DNA of 21,217 nucleotides, from contig DBHP01000060.1 in the NCBI GenBank assembly GCA_002295705.1, positions 1-21,217 of the forward strand. The letters run 5' to 3'. Position 1 is the stretch's first letter. Every line of letters starts with the position of its first letter. A program made the position numbers and the translations under genes. Shown piece after piece: positions 13,965 to 21,217 of the stretch. The notes beneath the pieces were generated by a model. It saw only the letters and a list, made by a program, of their open reading frames with translations, was not told the origin of the DNA and did not search any database. The stretch comes from Candidatus Neomicrothrix sp. UBA825 (lineage in GTDB: Bacteria > Actinomycetota > Acidimicrobiia > Acidimicrobiales > UBA8592).

Positions 13965-16090
13965 GATTTAAATAGATACTCGACTTTCTCTTCCTTGAAG
14001 AAAAGGTCCATCTCCTCAATGAGAAGTGATATATCTTCGCCTTGCTTTGCTATATCCAACAGAGCGATCGCAGCAGTCCTTGCATGCGATACCCACTCTT
14101 TGTCTCTGCGGAGTGAGGCAATTCTTAAGTCGGTCCTTCCCTTCTGTTCGGCCCCCATGATTGTTCCTTCGCCACGAAGTTCTAGGTCTATTTCAGCTAA
14201 ATGAAATCCATCATTTGAATCCACAAGAGCCTGTAGGCGCGCATCAGTTTCAGGTGTCTGGGAGTCACTGACCAAATAGCAAGTTGACTGGAACGACCCT
14301 CGACCTACACGCCCTCTTAGTTGGTGCAATTGGGCGATCCCAAATCTTTCAGCGCCTAGAATAACCATTGCAGTAGCGTTTGGAATATTGACTCCCACCT
14401 CAATTACCGTAGTAGATACTAAAGCGTCCAGGTTACCGTTACGAAATAGGTCCATCACATTCTGCTTTTCGCTTGCATGCATTCTTCCGTGAAGCAATCC
14501 GACAGATATTTCGCTTAGTTCGTCACCCTTTAATCTGTGATACGTGGCCTCGGCTGAAGTGGTATCGATATTTTCGCTCTCATCAATTAGTGGACATACG
14601 ATAAATACCTGGCGACCTAACATAATTTGCCCATTCACTTCCTTCCATAATTCTTGAGTGTCAGTCACCCTTTTCGTATCAATAGGGATACGTCCTTCTG
14701 GAAGTTCGTTCAAAATACTCACATCAAGATCGCCATATACCGTCATTGCCGCTGTCCGAGGAATTGGCGTAGCAGTCATCACTAGCAGATCTGGTATTGC
14801 TCTACTATTGCCTTTATTTTGTAGCGCAGCTCGTTGATCGACTCCAAATCGGTGTTGTTCGTCAACCACGGCTAAACCAATATCTGCAAATTCAACAGAT
14901 TCCTGAATTAAGGAGTGCGTACCAACAATTATGTCAATTTCTCCGCGACTTAATTTTGCCCGTATTTCTTTGGCGTCCTTGTCCGAGGTCTGGCTTGTTA
15001 GTAGGGAAATATTTAGCTTTCGTTCTCCTAGCAAATTAGAAGAGTCTGAGAGAACAAAATTGCCTAGTAATTCTATGGCACTAACGAAATGCTGTTCCGC
15101 AAGCACTTCTGTAGGAGCCATGATTGAGCCTTGCTTGCCGCCTTCGACTACGGAAAGTAACGCTGCAATGGCTACTAGCGTTTTCCCTGAGCCCACATCT
15201 CCTTGAAGAAGACGATGCATAGGGTAAGAGGCGCGCAGGTCTTTGAAGATTTCTGCAATTGCTTTGGTCTGGGCATTCGTTGGTTTAAAAGGAAGTCGTT
15301 CTATTAACTTATCAAATAGGTCTCCTTCAAAGTCGTGACTGATTCCTTGAGTGGCTAGCTCTAGCTGTCTTTTTCGTGCTACGAGAAGTAATTGGATGCG
15401 AAGCAGTTCGTCGAATACGAGGCGTTTTCTTGCTGTTAACATTTCACCTAGATTTTTTGGGCTGTGAATTGAAGAGTAGGCCTGGTCACGGCTGACAAGA
15501 TCGTACTGCTTTCTTATGGCAGACGGCAGAGGTTCAGCGAAACCTCTTGGTTTCGATTTTTCAATCGCGTCTTTCGTCCAGTTGCAGAACTCCCAAGTTG
15601 AAAGACCTGCTTTACCCGATTGTGCGTATACGGGAATGAACTTTCCTGTTTTATCTCCAATCAGGTCGACAACAGGGTTAACCATTCTGTATTCGCCTCT
15701 GTATTGGTCGAGCTTACCGAAGATAATAACCTCACTGCCCACTGTTAATTGTTTCTCTCTCCATGGCTGGTTAAAAAACGTTAGTGTCACATTTCCTGTT
15801 TGGTCTGTGACAGTTGCAGTGACTATTGAGCGTCTATTGCGGGTCTTTTGCTTATAGACGTTCAGAACTTCGACAAGTATCATTCCTTCTTCGCCTATTT
15901 GCAACGAGGAGACTTTTGCTTCATTTGTTCTATCGATGTACCTGCGCGGGAAATAGGTAAGGATGTCAAGAACTGAGAAGATTTCTAGAGAATTGAGCGC
16001 GCTTTCTTTCTTAGGCCCTATGCCTTTGAGTCGAGATAACTGTATCTTTGACAAGTCTGGAAGAGTCAACGGGTTTTGAGAGTTAGACAT
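13961..16090 (-). CDS. recG: ATP-dependent DNA helicase RecG
   Basis: Superfamily 2 helicase that remodels stalled forks and branched recombination intermediates. The 709 residues have an N-terminal wedge/OB domain (about 1-160, including LKGIGPKKESAL and YFPRRYIDRT), then the helicase core with Walker A GDVGSGKT (297-304), DEQH box VVDEQHRFGVDQR (408-420), motif III TATPIPRT (439-446) and later STTVIEVGVNIPNA and QLHQLRGRVGRG. Length and motif spacing are normal. It follows the fakA-type gene after 81 bases, the actinobacterial order, and overlaps the GNAT gene by four bases. Confidence 0.97.
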   Translation of the reverse strand: MSNSQNPLTLPDLSKIQLSRLKGIGPKKESALNSLEIFSVLDILTYFPRRYIDRTNEAKVSSLQIGEEGMILVEVLNVYKQKTRNRRSIVTATVTDQTGNVTLTFFNQPWREKQLTVGSEVIIFGKLDQYRGEYRMVNPVVDLIGDKTGKFIPVYAQSGKAGLSTWEFCNWTKDAIEKSKPRGFAEPLPSAIRKQYDLVSRDQAYSSIHSPKNLGEMLTARKRLVFDELLRIQLLLVARKRQLELATQGISHDFEGDLFDKLIERLPFKPTNAQTKAIAEIFKDLRASYPMHRLLQGDVGSGKTLVAIAALLSVVEGGKQGSIMAPTEVLAEQHFVSAIELLGNFVLSDSSNLLGERKLNISLLTSQTSDKDAKEIRAKLSRGEIDIIVGTHSLIQESVEFADIGLAVVDEQHRFGVDQRAALQNKGNSRAIPDLLVMTATPIPRTAAMTVYGDLDVSILNELPEGRIPIDTKRVTDTQELWKEVNGQIMLGRQVFIVCPLIDESENIDTTSAEATYHRLKGDELSEISVGLLHGRMHASEKQNVMDLFRNGNLDALVSTTVIEVGVNIPNATAMVILGAERFGIAQLHQLRGRVGRGSFQSTCYLVSDSQTPETDARLQALVDSNDGFHLAEIDLELRGEGTIMGAEQKGRTDLRIASLRRDKEWVSHARTAAIALLDIAKQGEDISLLIEEMDLFFKEEKVEYLFKS

Positions 16091-16143
16091 TTAACACTCA
16101 ACTCCATAGAGGCGGCGTTCTCCTATCCTCATTCTCAGCTCTC

Positions 16144-16161
16144 ATCCCTTCTTCGAGGGGT
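16144..16161. other. Small hairpin between the fakA-type gene and recG
   Basis: Segments 16144-16149 and 16156-16161 can pair over six positions (one G-U) around a TCTTCG loop. There is no U-tract on either side, so it is not called a terminator; it may affect processing or RNA stability between the two genes. Confidence 0.25.
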
Positions 16162-16171
16162 GTGCGTGGAA

Positions 16172-17872
16172 TCACTCAATACCAAAATAGTATGGGTATA
16201 AAGGTTGCCCACCGCTGTGTATTTCCACTTCAATTGCAGGTTTCTCCTTAGAAAGCCAGGCCAATAAATCTTTTGTAATTTTTTCAGGGCAATCCTCCCC
16301 TTCAATAATTGTGACTATTTCATGTTCGTCACCGATGAGTGTTTGCAAAAGATCTAAAGCTGCATCAGCCAGGCTCTTTCGGGCAACGATGACCCCTGTT
16401 TTGTCCAAGCCGATCCAATCGCCTTCGGTTACCTTACCCGCATCTGTCTCGCTATCACGAACTGCTTGGGTAATCTCTCCAGTTACAACTGACTCAGCCA
16501 TGCTGCCCATTGATTGAGCATTTGTTTTCGCATCTGCAGCTGGATCAAATGCTAACAGGGCGGAGAATCCTTCCGGGATGCTTCTCGTCGGCACAACTAT
16601 CACGCTCTTGCTTACTTGGTGGTCTAATTGCTCGGAGACAGGGATGATATTTTTGTTGTTTGGAAGAATTACGATTTCCTCTGCCTGAATCTTTTCTACA
16701 GCTTCAAGTAGATCTTTTACAGATGGGTTCATTGATTGCCCTCCAGCAACAATTGCGTTTACTCCCATCGACGCGAAGATTTCTTGAATTCCTTTGCCAG
16801 CGACAACAGCGATGATCGCAGTATTCTCAGCTATAGGGTTCGGAACGATAATATCGCTGACGCCCCCTACCTCTATGTGGTCCTCTACGTGAAAGAGTTC
16901 ATCTTGTAGATCAGTGACTCTTATTTGATATGGTCTACCTGCCCTAATGCCAGCCTCAATAGATTCACCAATATCGTTTGAATGAATATGACAATTGTAT
17001 AAGCCGTCACCGCCCACAACGACAATAGAGTCACCAATGTCTTGCCACTCGAGTTTGAATTGATCAATTTTTGATTCAGGGGCATCAAGAAAAAACATGA
17101 CTTCATAACGTAGCTCACTGACATCTGGTTTTTCGTCATTATTTGTTTCGCTGGGTGAAATCAAGCTGGACACATTCACTTTTGCTTTAGGAGGGGGTTT
17201 GATATCGGTTCCATCAGCAACATGAAGAAAACATTGAATAAGAAGTAGATATCCTGCCCCTCCAGCGTCGACGACATTTGCATCTTTAAGCACGGGAAGT
17301 AGATCAGGAGTTCGGTCTAAAGATTCTTCTCCGGCGGACACTAATTGAGATAAGAAGGTCGTCAGCGCCATTTCACTTCCTGCTAGTTCTTGCGCCTTCT
17401 CAGCAATCTCCCTTGAGACAGTTAAAATTGTTCCTTCAACAGGCTTCAGCACTGATGCATACGCTGCTTCAGAAGCGTGTGTTAAAGCCTCTGCAATGAC
17501 TTGATTATCCATTTGAGATTTATTTGAAAAGCTATCGGATAACCCTCGGAGGATCTGAGAAAGAATTACCCCCGAATTACCGCGAGCTCCCATCAAGCTC
17601 CCATGACGAATGGCTTCCCACTGCGCTTCTGGGTTTTCATCTTCGCCATCCAGTTCCTCTATAACCGACTTCAAAGTAAATGACATGTTCGTACCGGTAT
17701 CACCATCGGGCACAGGGTACACGTTTAACGAATTAAGATTCTCACAGTAATTTTTGAGAGTTTCATCATATTTCAAGATTACGTCCCGCACTTGTTTAAC
17801 CGAGAAAGATTTGAGTTGTTCCACGAATGAAATGCTACTAATTCCTAAGGCCGAAAGACGACATATAAGCAT
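16172..17872 (-). CDS. DAK2-domain fatty-acid kinase FakA/YloV-like protein
   Basis: Family members phosphorylate fatty acids held by FakB (DegV) partners, feeding acyl-phosphate into phospholipid synthesis. The 566 residues have an N-terminal DAK2/DhaL kinase domain with the nucleotide/Mg motif NVYPVPDGDTGTNM (50-63), GSLMGARGNSGVILSQILRG (91-110) and VVDAGGAGYLLL (200-211), a middle domain from about 245 and a C-terminal DegV-like region (GGQSMNPSVKDLLEAV, ILPNNKNII). No fakB is present in the window. The start is uncertain: the ATG at 17870-17872 gives an unusual hydrophobic N-terminus, while GTG at 17822-17824 (Val17) would begin nearer the family N-terminus. Neither has a good ribosome site. 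The rpmB gene often found upstream in actinobacteria is absent. With plsX, acpP and coaD nearby, a lipid role fits. Confidence 0.88.
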   Translation of the reverse strand: MLICRLSALGISSISFVEQLKSFSVKQVRDVILKYDETLKNYCENLNSLNVYPVPDGDTGTNMSFTLKSVIEELDGEDENPEAQWEAIRHGSLMGARGNSGVILSQILRGLSDSFSNKSQMDNQVIAEALTHASEAAYASVLKPVEGTILTVSREIAEKAQELAGSEMALTTFLSQLVSAGEESLDRTPDLLPVLKDANVVDAGGAGYLLLIQCFLHVADGTDIKPPPKAKVNVSSLISPSETNNDEKPDVSELRYEVMFFLDAPESKIDQFKLEWQDIGDSIVVVGGDGLYNCHIHSNDIGESIEAGIRAGRPYQIRVTDLQDELFHVEDHIEVGGVSDIIVPNPIAENTAIIAVVAGKGIQEIFASMGVNAIVAGGQSMNPSVKDLLEAVEKIQAEEIVILPNNKNIIPVSEQLDHQVSKSVIVVPTRSIPEGFSALLAFDPAADAKTNAQSMGSMAESVVTGEITQAVRDSETDAGKVTEGDWIGLDKTGVIVARKSLADAALDLLQTLIGDEHEIVTIIEGEDCPEKITKDLLAWLSKEKPAIEVEIHSGGQPLYPYYFGIE

Positions 17873-17880
17873 TTTTGGTT

Positions 17881-17909
17881 AATTTAGTTAAATTTTTTAA
17901 AAGCTTTAA
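17881..17909 (-). promoter_or_regulatory. Weak candidate promoter for the fakA-type gene, possibly leaderless
   Basis: On the minus strand TTAAAG (17904-17909) and TAAATT (17881-17886) are 17 bases apart. The -10 element ends only eight bases before the ATG at 17870-17872, so transcription would start at or next to the start codon. This agrees with the missing ribosome site, and leaderless mRNAs are common in actinobacteria, but both boxes match consensus poorly. Confidence 0.25.
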
Positions 17910-17933
17910 CAGTTCGCAACTATTGCTTATAGT
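17906..17933 (+). promoter_or_regulatory. Sigma70-like promoter for the plus-strand operon
   Basis: TTAACA (17906-17911) and TATAGT (17928-17933) each match consensus at five of six positions, with a 16-base spacer. The start of transcription would be near 17940, leaving about 35 bases of leader that includes the AAGGAG ribosome site before the GTG at 17975. It overlaps the candidate minus-strand promoter, so the divergent operons may compete or be co-regulated. Confidence 0.55.
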
Positions 17934-17974
17934 CAGTTATTGTTACTACGTTGAATCTTATTTAAGGAGCAACT

Positions 17975-18202
17975 GTGCAGGGAGTCATTAAGTCATACGA
18001 TCCGGGAACTAAAGACGGAGTAGTTATGTCTGAGCGTAATTTTACTGAATATGAGCTGTCGCCTGATGCCCTTGATGGTTCTATTTTTCGCATGCTGCGG
18101 CAAGGACAACGTGTCATTTTTGAACTCAATGAGTCAGGGATGGCCACTAATTTACGCTTAGGCTCCGAAGTGGACATGGGAACTCCAGATTTCCTACAAT
18201 AG
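17975..18202 (+). CDS. Small cold-shock/OB-fold-like protein, degenerate
   Basis: The 75-residue protein starts at GTG 17975 with an excellent ribosome site (AAGGAG, five bases before). It begins MQGVIKSYDPGTKDGVVM and continues with LSPDALDGSIFRMLRQGQRVIFELN and ATNLRLG, which follows the order of a cold-shock domain: first strand, glycine turn, a 'phase/at-site' middle, then the GQRVxFE strand and a final strand. The RNP1 (KGFGFI) and RNP2 (VFVHF) aromatic patches are not present, so nucleic-acid binding by the usual face is doubtful. It lies 22 bases before pckA and probably shares its transcript. Cold-shock-like is the best call, at moderate certainty. Confidence 0.7.
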   Translation: MQGVIKSYDPGTKDGVVMSERNFTEYELSPDALDGSIFRMLRQGQRVIFELNESGMATNLRLGSEVDMGTPDFLQ

Positions 18203-18224
18203 ATTTTGATTACGAGGTCAATAG

Positions 18225-19895
18225 ATGACAGATCACCCCCCTACTAAGATCGAAGAAGCACTATCGCTACAATTCGGTATTGAAAATGTGACCCTTCATT
18301 ATGGGCTAACTCAAGATGAACTCTTTTACGCAGCCATAGAGAACGATAAGGGTCGCGTCTCCCCAGGTGGAGATTCTAATCAGCAAAAAGCATTTCCAAC
18401 TGCTTTAGGGATAGATGGTCCACTTGTTTACTACAGTGACCCAGACTGCACTGGACGCCCTGTAAAGGACACCTTTGCTGTTGCGAGGCCTGAAGTAGAG
18501 GATACGGTCTGGTGGAAAGATGGATTTGAAAGATTTGATCCAAAAGCATTTGATGACCTTCTTGAACGTGTCGTTAGTTATTTGAACAACAAACAAGGCA
18601 GCCTCTACGTAACGGATGTCTTTTGTGGTTGGGATACAGAGTTTGCTGAACCGTATAGATTTGTTGGCGAATACGCAACACATGCGTATTTCTGTAACAT
18701 TATGTTCCCGAAAGCAGTTCGTGATGACAGCGATCGGCCGGAAACCGGGTGGACCATCTTAAATGTGCCCTCGTTTATTGCAGACCCTGAAAGGGATCAA
18801 ACTAAGTCAAACCGTGCAGTTATTATGGACATTGTTAATCGCGTAGCTTTAGTGGTAGGGCCCGCTGACTACTGTGGAGTTAATAAGAAGACAATGTTTA
18901 CTGTTATGAACTATGTCCTACCAAGCAAAGGGCAACTCTCAATGCACTGTTCTGCAAATGTAGGCACCGATGATGATAGCGCTATTTTGTTCGGCCTTTC
19001 CGGAACGGGTAAAACTACATTATCTGCTGATCCTGACCGTCTCCTGATCGGAGATGATGAACATGTTTGGACCGATTTAGGAGTTTCAAACTTTGAGGAT
19101 GGTTGCTACGCAAAGCTTATTGATCTTGATAAGGAAGCTGAACCGGTAATTGCTGCGGCATTGAGCATGAAAGGGACTCTGATCGAAAACGTGCCGCCAC
19201 TAGCAGGAAAGCCTATTGAGCAGACAAACCCTCAGGAACTCGATTTATTTGACGGTTCTAGAACTGAAAATACTCGTTTCGCATACCCTTTGACCTGTAA
19301 TCCTGGCGTTGCGACTGGAGCAGCTGGCCCGCATCCGAAGACAATTGTCTTGCTGACTGCTGATGCTTTCGGGGTATTGCCTCCTGTATCTATCCTTAGC
19401 TCAGATGAAGTTATGTATCATTTTGTTACCGGTTTCACTTCAAAACTCGCAGGGACGGAGGTGGGCGTCACAAAACCCGAGGCAACGTTCTCAGCGTGTT
19501 TCGGGGGCCCATTTATGTCACAGAAACCGAGTGTCTATGCTGAACTTCTCGCAAAGCGAATGTCTGAGCACGATACAAGATGCATTCTTCTCAACACTGG
19601 TTGGACTGGTGGCCCGCACGGCGTAGGTAGCAGAATGTCTCTCAAACACACGAGGACGTTACTGAACGCAGCACTTTCCGGAGTCTTTGACGAAACCACT
19701 CTAGTCACTCAACCTATCCTGAATTTGCGCATGCCAACTAGTTGCGAAGGAGTCCCCGACGAAATTTTGAATCCTAGAGAGACTTGGGATAACCCGTCAG
19801 AATATGATGAGCAAGCAAGTAAACTTCGAGAAATGTTCAGAGAAAACTACAAGAAGAAAAACTTTGCTGACCTAGGCATTGCAGCGGTTATGTAA
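18225..19895 (+). CDS. pckA: Phosphoenolpyruvate carboxykinase (ATP)
   Basis: Gluconeogenic enzyme converting oxaloacetate and ATP to PEP, CO2 and ADP. The 556 residues match the ATP-dependent family: substrate Arg in CTGRPVKDTFAV (R78), metal-site segment DYCGVNKKTMFTVMNY (215-230), HCSANVG (241-247), P-loop GLSGTGKTTLSADP (257-270), kinase-2a LIGDDEH (274-280), ENTRFAYPLTC and the ADAFGVLPPVS and NTGWTGGPHGVGSRM blocks. One departure: the family YxGExKK motif reads YCGVNKK, Val in place of the Glu, while both lysines remain. Length is slightly above the E. coli enzyme. The ATG has GAGG seven bases before it. ATP-type rather than GTP-type PEPCK is notable for an actinobacterium. It appears to be co-transcribed with its neighbours. 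Confidence 0.95.
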   Translation: MTDHPPTKIEEALSLQFGIENVTLHYGLTQDELFYAAIENDKGRVSPGGDSNQQKAFPTALGIDGPLVYYSDPDCTGRPVKDTFAVARPEVEDTVWWKDGFERFDPKAFDDLLERVVSYLNNKQGSLYVTDVFCGWDTEFAEPYRFVGEYATHAYFCNIMFPKAVRDDSDRPETGWTILNVPSFIADPERDQTKSNRAVIMDIVNRVALVVGPADYCGVNKKTMFTVMNYVLPSKGQLSMHCSANVGTDDDSAILFGLSGTGKTTLSADPDRLLIGDDEHVWTDLGVSNFEDGCYAKLIDLDKEAEPVIAAALSMKGTLIENVPPLAGKPIEQTNPQELDLFDGSRTENTRFAYPLTCNPGVATGAAGPHPKTIVLLTADAFGVLPPVSILSSDEVMYHFVTGFTSKLAGTEVGVTKPEATFSACFGGPFMSQKPSVYAELLAKRMSEHDTRCILLNTGWTGGPHGVGSRMSLKHTRTLLNAALSGVFDETTLVTQPILNLRMPTSCEGVPDEILNPRETWDNPSEYDEQASKLREMFRENYKKKNFADLGIAAVM

Positions 19896-19913
19896 CTTGA
19901 GTATTCTCGCCAC

Positions 19914-20930
19914 GTGCAGAAATTAAATGATCTCCAGACGCCATATTTGGCTGTTGATCTAGAAATCTTTCATAGAAATCTTAAGATTATGCAGTCCGTC
20001 AGGCCGGGCTCGTCATTGAGGCCACATGTTAAAGCTTTCAAATCAACCCATATCGCTGGAATACTTAAACAGAGCGGCTACTCGGGTTTCTGCTGTGCGA
20101 CGATCAAGGAACTTGAGGGATTAGCAGCTAACGGTCTGGGTAATGATCTTTTGCTCGCCAATGAAACTTTGAATGCTTCCAGACTTCGATCTTTGGTTGA
20201 TCATGGTGCTCAGGTAATCGTTGCCGTAGATTCTACTGAAACGATAGATGCAGCGAAGGACGGAGGCATTCGAAACGTGCTGATTGATGTCAATGTTGGG
20301 TTACCTCGATGTGGTTGTGACTTGAAAGAAGTCGAAACTCTCTCAGCGTATGCTCGGCGAAATGGCCTAAATATTCTGGGTGTTATGGGATATGAGGGGC
20401 ATTTAATGTTTACCTCCAAGAGATCTGATCGAAAAGAAGGTGTTACGAAAGCCATGCAAGTTTTGCAGGAGGCTCACTCAATTACAGGAGGTGACATTAT
20501 TTCTGCCGGCGGCACAGGGACTTTTGATCTGAATGAACTAGCAACAGAAATTCAAGCAGGATCTTTTCTGTTTATGGATACCCGATACTCCGCCATAGAT
20601 CTCCCCTTTGAAGAGAGCCTGACGATAGTTTCAACAATAATTTCTATCGAAAAGAATCAGAAGAGGGCAGTGTGTGATGCCGGAGTGAAATCCTTTGCAA
20701 CAGATTACGGAAAGCCCAAGCTTAGGGACGGCGTCATTGAGTTCTGCTCTGATGAACACTCAACTATTCTTCCAACAGAGCCAAGAAGCCAGTTAGAATT
20801 TCAGGTTGGAGATGTGATCCACCTACGTGTTCCTCATGTAGACCCCACTATTGCTAAACATCCAAAATTAGTTTGTTTTCAGGAAGGCTATGTCCATGGG
20901 GATTGGAAGGTGGATCTTCGTGGTTGGTAA
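19914..20930 (+). CDS. D-threonine aldolase / D-serine dehydratase-like PLP enzyme
   Basis: The 338 residues have the alanine-racemase-type (fold III) PLP barrel: start MQKLNDLQTPYLAVDLEIFHRN, PLP-lysine motif RPHVKAFK with K40, barrel strands (VLIDVNVGLPRCGC, ILGVMGYEGHLM, ISAGGTGTFDL) and a C-terminal beta domain. H308 and D310 in VPHVDPT fit the metal-binding HxD/HxC pair of D-threonine aldolase and DSD1-type D-serine dehydratase, which differs from alanine racemase. The likely reaction is cleavage or dehydration of a D-hydroxy-amino acid; the substrate is unknown. The start is GTG at 19914 with a poor ribosome site, 18 bases after pckA, so translation may be coupled. The next gene is a flavin oxidase. 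Confidence 0.82.
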   Translation: MQKLNDLQTPYLAVDLEIFHRNLKIMQSVRPGSSLRPHVKAFKSTHIAGILKQSGYSGFCCATIKELEGLAANGLGNDLLLANETLNASRLRSLVDHGAQVIVAVDSTETIDAAKDGGIRNVLIDVNVGLPRCGCDLKEVETLSAYARRNGLNILGVMGYEGHLMFTSKRSDRKEGVTKAMQVLQEAHSITGGDIISAGGTGTFDLNELATEIQAGSFLFMDTRYSAIDLPFEESLTIVSTIISIEKNQKRAVCDAGVKSFATDYGKPKLRDGVIEFCSDEHSTILPTEPRSQLEFQVGDVIHLRVPHVDPTIAKHPKLVCFQEGYVHGDWKVDLRGW

Positions 20931-20968
20931 CTACAATTCATTGCTGATCTTGATCCAAGGAGTACCCT

Positions 20969-21217
20969 TTGCCTAAAAAGTGGACTAATTGGGCTAGAAA
21001 TCAATCTTCATACCCGCACAAACTCTTCAGGCCTAAATCAGAAGCTGAAATTACTGAGATTGTAAGCTTAGGAGTAGCTAGAAGACTTAAAGTTAGGCCA
21101 ATAGGAAACGGGCACAGCTTTAGCTCTATCGGATTAACTGACGGATTCTTAGTTTCATTGGAATCAATGAATCGGATTACTAATATAGACAGAGAGCAGA
21201 TGCAGGTCACTGTAGGC
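20969..21217 (+). CDS. FAD-binding sugar-1,4-lactone oxidase family protein (partial, runs off right edge)
   Basis: The 83 residues start at TTG 20969 with a strong ribosome site (AAGGAG, six bases before) and remain open to the window end. The protein begins MPKKWTNWARNQSSYPHKLF and continues with PKSEAEITEIV, VRPIGNGHSFSSIGLTDGFLVSLESMN, the N-terminal FAD-binding (PCMH-type) domain of the aldonolactone oxidase family, as in L-gulonolactone and D-arabinono-1,4-lactone oxidases. The GHSF motif is the FAD-contact loop. Only the cofactor domain is visible, so the substrate cannot be told. It lies 38 bases after the PLP enzyme and is probably in the same operon. Confidence 0.82.
   Translation, partial: MPKKWTNWARNQSSYPHKLFRPKSEAEITEIVSLGVARRLKVRPIGNGHSFSSIGLTDGFLVSLESMNRITNIDREQMQVTVG

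Noticed and set aside
16144..16161. Rho-independent terminator between the fakA-type gene and recG
   Set aside because: Short stem with no T-run on either side; probably read-through in an operon.
18405..18683. Minus-strand frame inside pckA, and the similar antisense frames in smc, recG, plsX and ffh
   Set aside because: All lie opposite genes with intact family motifs, have no ribosome site or recognisable domain, and are expected as frame shadows.
1..21217. Mobile elements, CRISPR arrays, tRNA/rRNA genes or a defence system
   Set aside because: No direct-repeat arrays, transposase or integrase motifs, tRNA-like folds or defence proteins were seen; nearly all bases belong to recognisable chromosomal genes.

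Overview
This window is chromosomal core-genome DNA from a low-GC actinobacterium, most likely a free-living aquatic member of the Acidimicrobiia or a related group. Three things point there. The gene order coaD, SepIVA-like coiled-coil gene, DUF177/yceD, (rpmF), rnc, fpg, smc, ftsY, ffh is the actinobacterial arrangement known from mycobacteria. The base composition is clearly AT-leaning for an actinobacterium (by eye, not computed). Intergenic spaces are very short and there are no mobile elements. The exact taxon is an inference.

Minus-strand block A (13165 down to 1) reads rsmD, coaD, SepIVA-like gene, DUF177/yceD, rpmF, plsX, acpP, rnc, an fpg homologue, smc, a membrane-anchored HtrA protease, ftsY, ffh and the start of rpsP, which runs off the left edge. 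It combines rRNA maturation and ribosomal proteins (rsmD, yceD, rpmF, rnc, rpsP), lipid and CoA supply (coaD, plsX, acpP), chromosome organisation (smc) and the whole protein arm of the SRP targeting route (ffh and ftsY). Several genes overlap or nearly abut, so translational coupling is likely. Minus-strand block B (17872 down to 13359) is a fakA-type DAK2 gene, recG and a GNAT acetyltransferase, the last two overlapping by ATGA. Between the blocks, on the plus strand, lies a 53-residue zinc-ribbon gene (13201-13362) whose stop codon interlocks with that of the GNAT gene.

Plus-strand block C (17975 to the right edge) starts from a good sigma70-like promoter in a divergent intergenic region. 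It holds a small degenerate cold-shock/OB-like gene, ATP-type PEP carboxykinase (pckA), a PLP fold-type III D-threonine aldolase/D-serine dehydratase-like enzyme and the start of a sugar-1,4-lactone oxidase family flavoprotein. This looks like an accessory carbon/amino-acid operon rather than housekeeping.

I saw no prophage, IS, CRISPR array, tRNA or rRNA gene, and no gene-free stretch over 300 bases (the longest is 316-492). The most unusual item is the fpg homologue at 7738-8580. The reading frame is intact, but it has lost nearly every residue that makes Fpg/MutM a glycosylase: the N-terminal Pro and Glu, the intercalating residues, the zinc-finger Arg and three of four zinc cysteines. It is probably a repurposed, non-catalytic family member. 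Other points worth checking are the zinc-ribbon microprotein, the foldable rpsP leader, the protease gene inside the smc-ftsY-ffh cluster and the pckA-led operon.
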